From NCBI RefSeq assembly GCF_004379255.2, contig NC_056046.1, positions 13,888,001 through 13,952,000 on the forward strand: DNA of 64,000 nucleotides, read 5' to 3'. Positions within the stretch are counted from its first letter, which is position 1, and each line of letters opens with the position of its first letter. The position numbers and the translations under genes are program-made. The notes under the pieces are model-generated. The model was given only the letters and a program-made list of their open reading frames with translations. It was not told the DNA's origin and ran no database searches. Positions 10,817 to 21,700 of this stretch are shown here, piece after piece. This stretch comes from Salvia splendens. Its lineage: Eukaryota > Streptophyta > Magnoliopsida > Lamiales > Lamiaceae.

Positions 10817-11956
10817 ATTTACCGTTTGTGTTAAATCCTGGTGTTATAGTGCATGTTTTCTATCACAGTCCCTCGATAATGTCGCCAATTATTTTGGCGT
10901 GTATGCTTTACGCTAATGTCCGTCGAAATCCTTTAGAAATTCCATTGAAGATGTTTATCGTTGTTAGTTTGTCAGAATTCCGTCGATAATCAATCTGTAA
11001 ACTCCATTTCTGTAGTGTTTGATGAATTAATGATATTCAAATTATTATTTAAGAATTGTAAATCACCAGGGTTAAAAAGGATGACTTACATATAGAGAAA
11101 TGTCCAAAACAGAAGTTTGTTGAGTGTTAGTAACAACCCCAAAATCCCAACCCTATGATATACACCCACCGCAGGAGAAAGTGTTTGATGACCAGCAATC
11201 CCGTTGCTGTCAGATTATACTTTCGATAACCAGCAACTTTGAAGACCGGAAAACGACGAAACCTATTTTTGTCCCTATTATGTTTTCTGTCAATTTGTTT
11301 TAGCTCTGCCGTTTTTATGTTATCTTCAGTGAACTCTACTTTTTTCGAGTTATTAGATTTCTTTCATGATGTTTATGTAGGGCATTGACGGTCTAAAATG
11401 GCAAATCATCAATTTAGTAAGACATTTGATGTCCTACATAAACGACATGAAAGAAAACTTATCTTTTAAAGACATAAAAATTGAGACGCATTTATTATTG
11501 TGAAAATTTTTAAAAATATCAACAATTTAGGTTGCAAAAGAAAGTATTGCTAAATTAAGAACAATTAACTAAATCTTTTTGTTTTTTAGGACGCTTTCAT
11601 TTGCCTTCTCTAATTTTAATTGGGCCACTAACAATATGGATACTTTTTGAAGCGTTGGTGGTATATTTAAAACACAATTTAGCGTACTTATAAATTGCAT
11701 TAAAACTGTTCTTAATGGTTTTTTTTTTTGTTGCATGCAGTGGTTATACTTCATTCTAAAAATTTGTACAGTGTCCATATTATCTATGTCAGCCTCTGCA
11801 CATGCACAGACGCCGTTACGTTAGATTTTTAATTGCATTAGAGAATTTGGGTCAAACTATATAGTGCTTTATAGATTCATTTAATTATTTCATTACCAAA
11901 ATCCATCCATCTGAATACACTCTTATGTCTGACAAAATAAAAGACTAGCACAATCA
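10817..11956. other. Spacer between the two GMC loci
   Basis: About 1.1 kb downstream of the decayed GMC copy. No gene was recognised; the short open frame at 11569-11778 has no family resemblance. A strong short hairpin lies at 11358-11456. Confidence 0.5.
11358..11456. repeat. Near-perfect 24-bp inverted repeat (hairpin)
   Basis: TTTCTTTCATGATGTTTATG at 11358 pairs with CATAAACGACATGAAAGAAA ending at 11456, leaving a loop of about 50 bases. It could be a small MITE remnant or a precursor-like foldback; nothing shows that it is transcribed. Confidence 0.6.
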
Positions 11957-13304
11957 TCAATTTCCCAATCTCTCCTTCAGAATCTTCACTCCCATATATA
12001 CCTATCACACAAAATCAAAGCACACACATATATACATTAAATCATGCAAAAATGTAGTATGATACATGCATGTCTAAAATGAAAATATATCTATAGACAC
12101 ATACCTGCCGAGCATCATAACAGTGGCTTGAGGATTAGTTCCAGGAGAGTCACGAAAGGTGGATCCATCAATAACACGCAATGCATCAATCCCAATAACC
12201 CGATAATCGGAATCCGCAACCCATCCCATCTGGCATCCCCCGTGGTAATGCCAGATGGTCATGACTGTGTCCTTACAGTACTGCTCCAACGAAGGTGGAG
12301 ACGTTAGCATGGTGGGGGAGGAGGTTGATGGGAGATCTAGCGGTCATGTTTAGGAGGACGGGGAGGGAGAGGTAGTCGTATCTGAAGGGCGCCATGGACC
12401 TTGACTGGATGACCCTCTCAATCACCCTCAGGCCCTCCACACATCTCTGGAGGTCCTGAGGGTGTTGGAAGTAGTTGAATGTGACAGAAGGGTTGTCGTT
12501 AGGGTTCGTGTTTACGAGGCTTAGGTGGCCTTGGGAGAGGGGCCTCGAACTTTCTCGAGGATGAATCCACCGTTGAAAACGATGGGGTTTAGGGCTTCCA
12601 TGGCTGCGATGACCCTCTCAATCATTAAGTTGAAGGTAAACTTATAGTACAAACTTACCCTTGGAGAGAAGATTCCAAAGTCTCTTTGGGTGGAGCCGCC
12701 GGCGAAGTTTTCTCCACTGGCGGCTTCAATATAGCTCCCATAGGAGGTAATCCCGACAACTTGAATCAAGGACACCTCCACCGGAGCCGGCGACGGAATA
12801 TATATGGCGTTCATTGGGTTGTCGGCCATGCCTTGGCCCACTAAAGGCTGGTCCAAAACAACTGTTATATTATGGGCCTTGAGGTGGTCCGATGGGCCCA
12901 CCCCACTTAGCATTAGTAGCTGTGGGCTCCCAATCGCCCCTGCTGATAATATTAGCTCATTCCTTTCTCCATCATTTAAATAAGCTATGAGCTTATTTCC
13001 AGAAGCGTCTCTAAATATCACCCCATGAGCCTCCCTGTTCACAATTTTAAATATTTTCATAAATTTGTAGTAGTATTTTTTAAGTGAAAAAAAAATTAGT
13101 TACGCATTCGAATTTCTAAGTGGTGAGTACCTAAATCTAAGCAGAAGCATGCAACATGACGATAATGCCCTTGGGGTTGGCAAACTCCAAAAGATCCGCC
13201 GCCGTGTGGCGCCGCCCCTCGCCGTCGAAGATGGTTCCGCCGACCTTCGCCCGATCAAATGATCGTACGTGAATCCATTATAAGGACTAACACCGGTCTG
13301 CAGC

Positions 13305-13625
13305 TGTTAAGGGTGCACTCCCTTAACAAGATTCCGGCGACGACGAGCGGTCGACGACGGAAGGATAAAGGTGGACGTCACGGGCTTTCCCCGGGATCAG
13401 CTCCAAAACTAGTGTTTGCAGAAAATTAAAGAAGACGATAAAATTGGGAAAATATGTTATTTCTTGATTGAATGGGAAAAATACAATGCCTCATATTTAT
13501 AAGACTACCCTGATTTAGAGAACAAGAAAATAAAGATCCTAATAATATATGAGAAATATATGTTAAATCAATACTAAACTAAATAAGAGAGATTTGGGGA
13601 TATTCGTAGAGATATTCCAGTATCA
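13305..13625 (-). repeat. 3' LTR of small LTR element copy 2
   Basis: Direct repeat of 15273-15594. In sense orientation the LTR terminates in a hairpin, TGTTAAGGG with complement CCCTTAACA around a 6-base loop, at its very end. Confidence 0.92.
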
Positions 13626-13655
13626 ACTCCCCCTCTGTTAAAATCCACATTGTCC

Positions 13656-15251
13656 TCAAGATGGAAACATGAAGAAGCATAGAAGAGAGTCGCTGATAAC
13701 ATAAGCTTGACGAGATCTATCTCCTTCTGGATCAAACGCACATCGAACACCTGAGTGTCTCCCTTCATTATCTCCATAAAAAAGTACCAAGGCGGGCTCG
13801 TGATAATTCAATGCTAAAACGGGGATCTTGTCAACGCAACCAAGAATGCTCAAACAACGCTTGTCCATCCGGGGAGGGATCAACAGTGCATCTGCGTCGA
13901 GCAATGCTGAACGATAATTCATACTTGTAACATTATGATATACAAATCCACATTCCACATAGAAACCATCTATGTCCTCTTTTAACAAAGAAGAGTTCAT
14001 CATCTTCCTCAACTTCAAAATATCCCACCAATCATGCACATTTCCTTGAAGCAAAGCCTTGAAATCCCTTTCGATAACCGACAAGAAAGCATCAGAGCCA
14101 CACAATGGATATATTTTCTCAAAAGATGGAACTTGTCGGTGGTCAAGGCTTGCATCTCTATCCTCCTCAACTCCATGATTATCACAAAGCAGAGCAATGG
14201 AAGAAGGACGTGATTCACCAGACGCATCATGATCAAGTGCATCCATTTGTGTCTCGAGGCGGCGGTCCATGGTTTCCAACCGTGTCTCAAATACGGCGGA
14301 GGCCGCTAACAGATAGTCAAGTATCGACTGCGTAAGGGTGTAATCGGGTTGGGGCGGTTCATCTTCCAACAATTTCTCTTCCGCTCCACTGACATCGGGG
14401 CTGCCCAAGAGAGAAATAGCAACTGGTGGAGGGACAGCCGCAGCAGCAGCCAGCGGGGTTGTTGCTGAATGGTGGGGACTTGTTGGAGGCCCGCAGGATA
14501 GCTGACATGGCTGTGGTGGCTGTGGGACAGCAGCGGGCAGCGGCACTACTGACTTATGGTTACTCGGTGGAGAAAACATCGTGCAATCAAGTTGCCAGGG
14601 ATGTGCACTCGGGCGTGAGGTTTGCAGCTGTCGGAAGGGCTCAGAATCTTGGTTGCAGGGATGCTGGGGACGCTGCCATTCAAAAGTTTCGAGGGGACGA
14701 GCTTGCGGTTCCCAACCGTATGGTTGTCACGCCTGTGGTGGATCCCAGCAGGTCGGGCTTCGGGTGTGAGACAGTTGTAGTTGTTGAGGCGACGCCGACG
14801 GACACCAATGAGGGTTGTGGGGCTGTTGGTATGGCTGTTCGGCATTGCCTTGTTGCTGATAAGGGTTAAGTCCGTAGTTGAACGAGTTACCCCATGACGG
14901 ATCAGTGTTGGTGTAGGGATGGTACCACGACTGACCGTATGATTCGTTGTAGGGCAGGTGCAGCGGCTGATTGTAGGAGTGCTGCTGCCCATCCAATTGA
15001 TCGGGTGCCACGAGATCATATGGGGGGTCTGGATCAGGCAACGGAGGTTGTCACGACGAAGACGGGCGGCTATCATACTCATCCATGCGCGACTGTAACT
15101 TAGCCATACCGGCCATCATCTGTTCGAACATCGATCTAATTGGGTCCAAGGGAGGTGACTCCACGGCTGGCAACAGTACCGGCTCCGCTATCGTCGGCAG
15201 GGAACACATGGGTTCCGTACGACCTCCGAATGATTGACAATCTGACATGAG
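13656..15251 (-). pseudogene. Element-encoded protein related to that of copy 1
   Basis: On the minus strand three frames follow each other. 15248-15051 (opens MSDCQSFGG and has a short Met-rich helix, FEQMMAGMAKLQSRMDEY) is followed by 15041-14727 (Tyr/Gln/Pro-rich). The 307-codon 14579-13656 (Pro-rich, then LETRLETMDRRLETQMD-like helix, then a globular domain) comes last. The breaks imply frameshifts or stops in one original ORF. The C-terminal domain, YRSALLDADALLIPP, CLSILGCVD and VRCAFDPEGD, is clearly homologous to copy 1. EDNVDFNRGGVDT follows in the next frame. I do not recognise the domain, and no protease, polymerase or zinc-knuckle motif is present. Confidence 0.6.
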
Positions 15252-15272
15252 TTCAACAATGAAAGCACCAAT

Positions 15273-15594
15273 TGTTAAGGGTGCACTCCCTTAACAAGAT
15301 TCCGGCGACGACGAGCGGTCGACGACGGAAGGATAAAGGTGGACGTCACGGGCTTTCCCCGGGATCAGCTCCAAAACTAGTGTTTGCAGAAAATTAAAGA
15401 AGACGATAAAATTGAGAAAATATGTTTTTTCTTGATTGAATGGGAAAAATACAATGCCTCCTATTTATAAGATTACCCTGACTTAGAGAACAAGCAAAAT
15501 AAAAATCCTAATAATATATGAGAAATATATGTTAAATCAATACTAAACTAAATAAGAGATATTTGGGGATATTCGTAGAGATATTCCCGTATCA
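15273..15594 (-). repeat. 5' LTR of small LTR element copy 2
   Basis: Direct repeat of 13305-13625; in the minus orientation it precedes the primer-binding site at about 15258-15271. Confidence 0.92.
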
Positions 15595-16170
15595 GCAGCA
15601 GTCCATCCCTGACCGCCGTCTGCCACTGCCTCATCGGCAGCTCGAACGCCACCACCTTCTCCGCCCACCGATACGACTCGTTGACGAGGCGGCTGTCCCA
15701 GCCGACATTGACGACGCACCTGGAGGAGCCGCGCGTGTAGAAGCCGGCGTTGATGCAGCTGCCGCCGCCGAGGACGCGGGCGCGGGCGTTGATGACGCCG
15801 TCTTCGGAGACGAAGCGCTGGGAGGGGGAGGAGGGGGAGAGGTCCAACATGGCTCTCCCGAAGGAGGAGAGGTTGGTGATGTTGAGGTTTCCGTAGGGGG
15901 ACCCGCCGCGCTCGAGGAGGAGGACGGTGGAGTTGTTGGAGAGGATGGCAGCGTGGGGACAGCCCGCAATGCCGCCGCCGATGATGATGTAGTCGTAGTA
16001 GGAGAGTGGCGGAGCGGAGGTTGCTTGGTGTAGGAAACTATAGTTTGGAGCTGAAATTTTTTTACCACATGAAAAAAGTTTGTAAAGCTGGACGTTTAAT
16101 TAAGCATCTTACTAGGAGTACTATAATTTAATGGACTATAGTACTATATTTTTTCCAAATCTAAAAGATA

Positions 16171-16424
16171 CTCCCTCTGTCTCACTTTAGGAGTCCCAGT
16201 TGAGTTCGACATGGGTTTTAAGAAATCTAAAGAAAAGTTGGTGAAAAAAGATAGTGGAATGTGTGTCCTACTTTTTTTTATATTAGTATTATAATTAAAT
16301 GTGAGTGGAAAAATGTTAGTGAAATGTGGGGCCTAATACCATTTATGAAATATTCCAACCAGAACTCCTAAAGTGGGACACCCAAAAATGGTAAACTAGG
16401 ACTCCTAAGGTGGGACGGAAGGAG
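16171..16424. mobile_element. Stowaway-type MITE
   Basis: Inverted ends CTCCCTCTGTCTCACTTTAG and, from the right, CTCCTTCCGTCCCACCTTAG, with TA duplication. It lies in intron 1 of the decayed GMC gene. Confidence 0.75.
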
Positions 16425-16446
16425 TATTATTACTAAAAATAGTATT

Positions 16447-16876
16447 CCGATCCCTCTGTTTGCCATTAGAAGTCCAGGTCACTTTTGCGCACTCTGTCCC
16501 AAAAAAGCTGAATCACTTCTTTTTTGCACTCGTTATGAAAAAATCATAAAAAAATAGTTAAAGTGGATATATAGTAAAGTAAAAACGAGGATAATGTAGA
16601 TAAGACTTATTTACATTATTCTCGCTTTTACTTTACTATATATCCACTTTAACTATTTATTACGATTTTTTCAAAACGATTGTAAAAAAAAGTGACTCAA
16701 CTTAGTTGGGACAGAGGAAATAGTTAAAGTGAAAAAATAGTAAAGTAAAATAGAGAATAATGTGAAGATATAGTATTTCTCAATATTACCATTTCTATAC
16801 TTTAACTATTTATTATCATTTTATAAAACGAGTGCGCAAAAGTGACCGGGATTCCTAATAGCAGACGAGGAGGGAG
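16447..16876. mobile_element. Stowaway-type MITE with a second one nested
   Basis: The outer ends (CCCTCTGTTTGCCATTAG and its near-inverse before GGAGGGAGTA) match the family also seen at 37213-37449 and 55868-56075. A second foldback with CTGTCCCAA-type ends occupies about 16493-16719. Confidence 0.65.
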
Positions 16877-17744
16877 TAATGAAGTTATATAAATGAAGAT
16901 ATTAATACAATATTGATAATCCAAAGTTGGTGTACATTTGTTTTTAACTACAATTGAAGTACTTGCGCAATCTATATTTGTAAGGCACTAGTTGACTATC
17001 TTGTCTCTAGGCTTCTAAATAAACATAAAGTTGTGAGATGTATCTAAATATACTTTTGGAACGAAATTATATGTAATGTGTGTGTGTGTGTGTCTATCCA
17101 TGTAGCAATCAGCTAAGACTCTAATTGACAAGATGACTCATTTGATTATATAAAGCTAAAAATTATATGATTGATAACAGTAGAGTATAATTAAGGTTCC
17201 TTGGGAAGAAGTAGTTGGACGGTTTGTGGCTTCTGTGGGGTATAATTAATAAAAAGGGACATAATTTAGTTACATACCTCATATCTGTGAAGAAAATTTA
17301 TTGACCGAAATGGAGTAGCTCGTAGATGCCAGCAAATTAATGAATTAGTGAAAAATTAGTTAAATTTGCCGGTATAAATACAAGTTAGTAAATGAATTAT
17401 GTTTACAAATGACAAAATGAAATCAAAGTGCAAAATGAAAAAAAAAACATGCATGTTGGATAAGTTGTCTTGGTATCAATTCAATATAATGCAGTAAAAT
17501 TGAGGCTAATTCCATAGCATTGATTTTGAAATGAATCTTTGAAATCCACTATTACTTCAATTAAATTTCAGTCAAGACAAAACCATAAGTAGGTGAACAG
17601 ATGAAAAAAATTCTTGCAAAAAATTAAATGATGAAAATGATAAACAAAATAAATAAAGCAAAATATTTAGAGTTAAATAATATACCTGGCTCTGATGAGC
17701 AGAAGCCATGAAAGAGCAGAATCTCAGCAAAGGCAAAAACCCAT

Positions 17745-18754
17745 GATCTCAAAATCTGAATTTGTAAACTAAATAATTTTTGCTCTTCCTTTCTTTTCTT
17801 GACTTTTTAACTTGTGAAAAGTTATTTCTATAAATAGTTCAGAGAATATAAAGCTCACTTGATATATTATATATGTAAAAAGTAAGTATATATATAAGAG
17901 TTGAATTATTGAATAAGGAGAAGAGCAAGAATTGAGAAGGGTTACTAGAGCTCACTAAAAGTTTGGAGAATGAAAAGATGGTTGGTGGTTGAAGATGAGA
18001 GCTTAATAAAAGAAGCAAAATTCAAGAATTATGTACATTTTTTTTGGAGGCATTTATATAATGACACGCTCACATTCATATAAATATATACGCACCTGAA
18101 TTAGTGGCAATTTAATTGGAGGGTGGGTGTGGGGGGCTTTTACAGTGTTGCATGCTGCTTTTTGAGGTCTATATGTGACTATGCGTAGTAGTAGCTACGT
18201 GGAAATGATACTCTCAATCAGCAGAAATTTCTGTTAGGTTATTTATGATATGATATACTAGGTGGGATTAATATTAAAGTGATTTCAGGTCTTGCTCGAG
18301 TTATACATGGTGAGGAAAATATTCAGGACTTATGGTTAATTGGAGTGTGCATTCTGGTTGGAAGTATAAAAAATGGCTATTAAGTAGTTACTGAATTAAT
18401 TGTCAGTTAATGCTCAGATTTCCTCTAATTTTAACAAGGTCTTTGGATAACGTTGCAATAATGACTTGATCGCCTTAACAAACATCAAGTTGATATAATA
18501 GTATTACTCCATTACATTCCAAGACTTGCAAGGATAAATATACAATTGAAATACAAACTGAAAATTCCAGTTGAAGAGACTTGTAAGATGAATACATAGA
18601 TACTAATTACATTATCGGAATATCAACCAAAAGGACATAATAATCTATGGCACACCATTCTCTTGAGATAACTAGGATGACTTTAATTTGGCCTAGTGTG
18701 GTAGAGTAGTAATGATTGAGGCCAAACATAGCAACAATAGAGGTGATGCTGTGG
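17745..18754. other. Spacer between decayed GMC gene and transporter gene
   Basis: About 1 kb, AT-rich, holding the former promoter of the minus-strand GMC copy and the 3' flank of the minus-strand transporter gene. No repeat or gene was recognised. Confidence 0.5.
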
Positions 18755-21700
18755 TTAATACAGACTGTTGTATGTGCAGCTTGTAGCAACAATGGAGGCG
18801 ATGCAAATCACTAGGGAAGGAAGTAGGGTGATGTTTAAGAGCTTACTCTCCCCTACGAACCCGGCAAGGGTGATCGTCGCATCAGCAACAACTCGTGCAA
18901 GTGTCCCAGCTTCCGTCGACAGAAGGCCACCATTGTACGTCCCACGGGAAAGTCTTGACGACATTACTCTGGACAGGAGAGACAAATTGACTCCTGCAAC
19001 AATAACAAACCACAGCAGAGTGTTAAAATTACCACAGTTTCTGGATAAGTTTCATACTAAATTAAATGAAATGGTTTCAGACTACTGGAAAATATTAAGA
19101 AACAAGTTGAAACTGCTGTTATGGCCTGCTTTGTTTTCAATCATTCACATAAATATTTTGATGATTGAAGTAGAAAATGTTTCAAAATATTTGCTTTACC
19201 TTCCAACACTTCAGCAGAGACAAACATGACTAGGCCAGCTACGACATATTGTGGCACAGAATATGGGACAATAAAGTTGAAGCTGAATAGTATACCCAGG
19301 AAGACCACAATTTCAGATACCATCAATATTTGCCTGCAAAGAGTTCATCGTGTAATGCTTAGTTGGGTTGAAAATCTCCTCTAGAACACACCAACCATTA
19401 TGACATAGAGATTGAGGGACTAAAATTATTAAACATCAGATTTGAGAACAGAGTATACAACAAAATTGGATCATATCCAATGCAGCACCTATGAACAAAA
19501 TAGAAGTGTGGGTCTCACTGAATCATGGTTCTTATGATACATTGATGTATCATAAGGTGATTTGCACTTTATGGTTAGATTTCTAAAACTCAACGGTGGT
19601 GTTCGGTTTCCTAGATAAAATAGTACCAACATATACTCTAGGATTGAGTTGTGAGATTATTTTAGTTGGAGGGGGTTAGCTATGACTAATTATCCCATGA
19701 TTATCCATCCATGACTGGGTTGTGGGATTGAATCTCATGAACCAAGCACACTACATATTTAATCTCGAGATGCAATCTTGCAAACCGGACACCCCCGATG
19801 AGTATACAACAAAAGCATGACATGTTATGGCAAGTTCTTGATATGAAATATTTGATGTTGTTGCTCAAGAAGAAACATATAAGGCTGATCATTTAATCTT
19901 GGCCAAATGGGACAAGTCGAGCCCCACACCTACATAGCTGAATAGCATCACTGTTCCATCATTATTAAGTGGACACTAGTTCAACCTTGATCTGAAAAAT
20001 GCTGCTCCAGTTTGAGTAAGAAACAGAAGAAATTAATTAGTAATGGATCAAGGAAAACGGAATACCAAGTCACAACTATAAATATGAATTTTGTGGCATG
20101 CAAATAGAAATTCTCTGACCATACATGTACAACTCCGCTTTCTACGGTTTTTTCCTATCCACTAGTGGCATTTGAATTGAATCTGTTTAGAGACGTTGAG
20201 AAAAAGTCCAATGCCTTATATCATAACACATATCCAAGGTCTGGCAAGGCGGGAAAAGAATTACCTGTCCTCGAACATGTTGCTTATGTAACTCCCAACA
20301 ACAATGTTTACCGGTAGAACTGTTAGACCTAGACAGGCAAGAAATATGGACACGGTGCTTGTGGTCCAACCAAAATAGTATGTTGTAACAACACTTGATT
20401 CTGAAAGTAGGATCTCCATAGCATATTTGAGCATAAAGTAAATAAGCAATTGAACCTGCACAATAGTATGTATAACCTTCATGAGACTGGAAAAGCATGA
20501 TATCCACATCCAATCTAGGATGGGTGAGGGATATATTATTATTGGGAGAAAAAGGTTTTATAAAAATATTAGTACTATCATCTATGCATATACTATTGAA
20601 GTTATTTATTCTTTTCAGTAGAGCCATATAGAACTCATACATTCCCTGGCAGCATATAAATCGGTCCAGCTCAAGAACAGATACCGGTTTCATGATGTTC
20701 CTTCTAATTATCAACAATTACTCGAATTATTTGAGATACAGTCAAACTGTTTGTATTAGTACACACTTCTAGTAACAACTAGAACGGCTATAACAGTTTC
20801 TCAAATCATCTTCTATATCTCAATGTAAGAAAATGGCTTGGTAATTTAGCTTTCTAAACAGAATTACTCTAGTAAGAGTGAAAGTTAGTTTGTTACCTTT
20901 ACAGAAGGTGTAAGCAGCCTGTAAGCTGATGCTAGTGAGTTGGCTGGTCGACGAGATTCCTCTGAAGCCTCCTCACTTTCTTCATCCCCCTCTTCATCTT
21001 CTTCATTCTCAATTGACTTCAGAAGTAATGGTTGTGCAGGACCATTCTCAAGGGAGACTTGTTCTTCTGGTCAAAACAATTAAGAAAAAAATGTCATTTA
21101 TTTTATTACAGGGGTGCAAAATACAGTATAATTTGACTTTTAGAAAGAGATAAACAAAAGGAGTTTTTATAAGCATTTGATATGAGTGAATTGTTTTCTC
21201 TTTACAATGAATCACAAAAACTAGCCCTATTTTGCATTCTGACTAACAGACACAGTTTGAACTATCATTAAGTAATAAGCATTGCTGAAAACATAGAATA
21301 TACATGTAAAAATTCACATTCTCCGAACTTTTGATGATACCAGAAACTAACTCCATTAGTGGGACATGCGCTTCATGTGAAACTGACTGAGGTTTCCAAA
21401 ATAAGGTGCTCAATATCTGATTGATTTGTAATTCTGATCACGACAACTATTGGAGGATCAATTCTAATCTTCACTTAATATTACGAGAATAGTTTATTTA
21501 TTTATGCCTACTAACAAGATATCCAAGTAAGTAACAACAGGATTGTTGGTTTCTTTCACACCCTATAGAAGACTCTGCAACCAGTCATGATACATTTGTT
21601 TTGTTTACCCAGCGAAAATGGAAGAACTGAATCAAGCAATGTGAAAGACATGATAGGCAACACATACCGGTGTTGGGTTCCTGCGGGATGGGATCGACAT

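Larger units (their letters stand above)
13305..15594 (-). mobile_element. Small non-autonomous LTR retrotransposon (copy 2)
   Basis: LTRs of 321 and 322 bp differ at about nine positions by eye, so this is a fairly recent insertion. The 5-bp duplication GCAGC flanks it (13300-13304 and 15595-15599), and removing element plus duplication restores continuity with the paralogous exon. Read on the minus strand, the LTR starts TGATAC and ends TTAACA, followed within 2 bases by the primer site TGGTGCTTTCATTG. The 3' end has AGAGGGGGAGT before the LTR. No pol genes are present. Confidence 0.93.
11957..17744 (-). pseudogene. Decayed HOTHEAD-like GMC oxidoreductase
   Basis: This paralogue of the gene at 2993-8844 keeps its exon order: exon 1 17744-17686, exon 2 from 16050, exon 3 from about 13034, last exon near 12000. 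GMC motifs survive ([48 protein letters not shown]). Lesions seen by comparison with the intact copy: an extra T in a T-run just after the start ATG; an LTR retrotransposon in exon 2 (13305-15594); one base lost near 13250; in-frame stops at the end of exon 2 (about 13140); one base lost near 12538; an extra base near 12292 that restores frame; and an extra TA in the last exon (about 11997) that shifts the C-terminus. Intron 1 (17685-16051) holds two Stowaway MITEs. No functional product is expected. Confidence 0.9.

Noticed and set aside
15563..16068. Open frames of 145-156 codons overlapping the GMC exon
   Set aside because: They are alternative frames of the GC-rich GMC exon; the frame with IIIGGGIAGC and VLGGGSCINAGFYTR is the real one.
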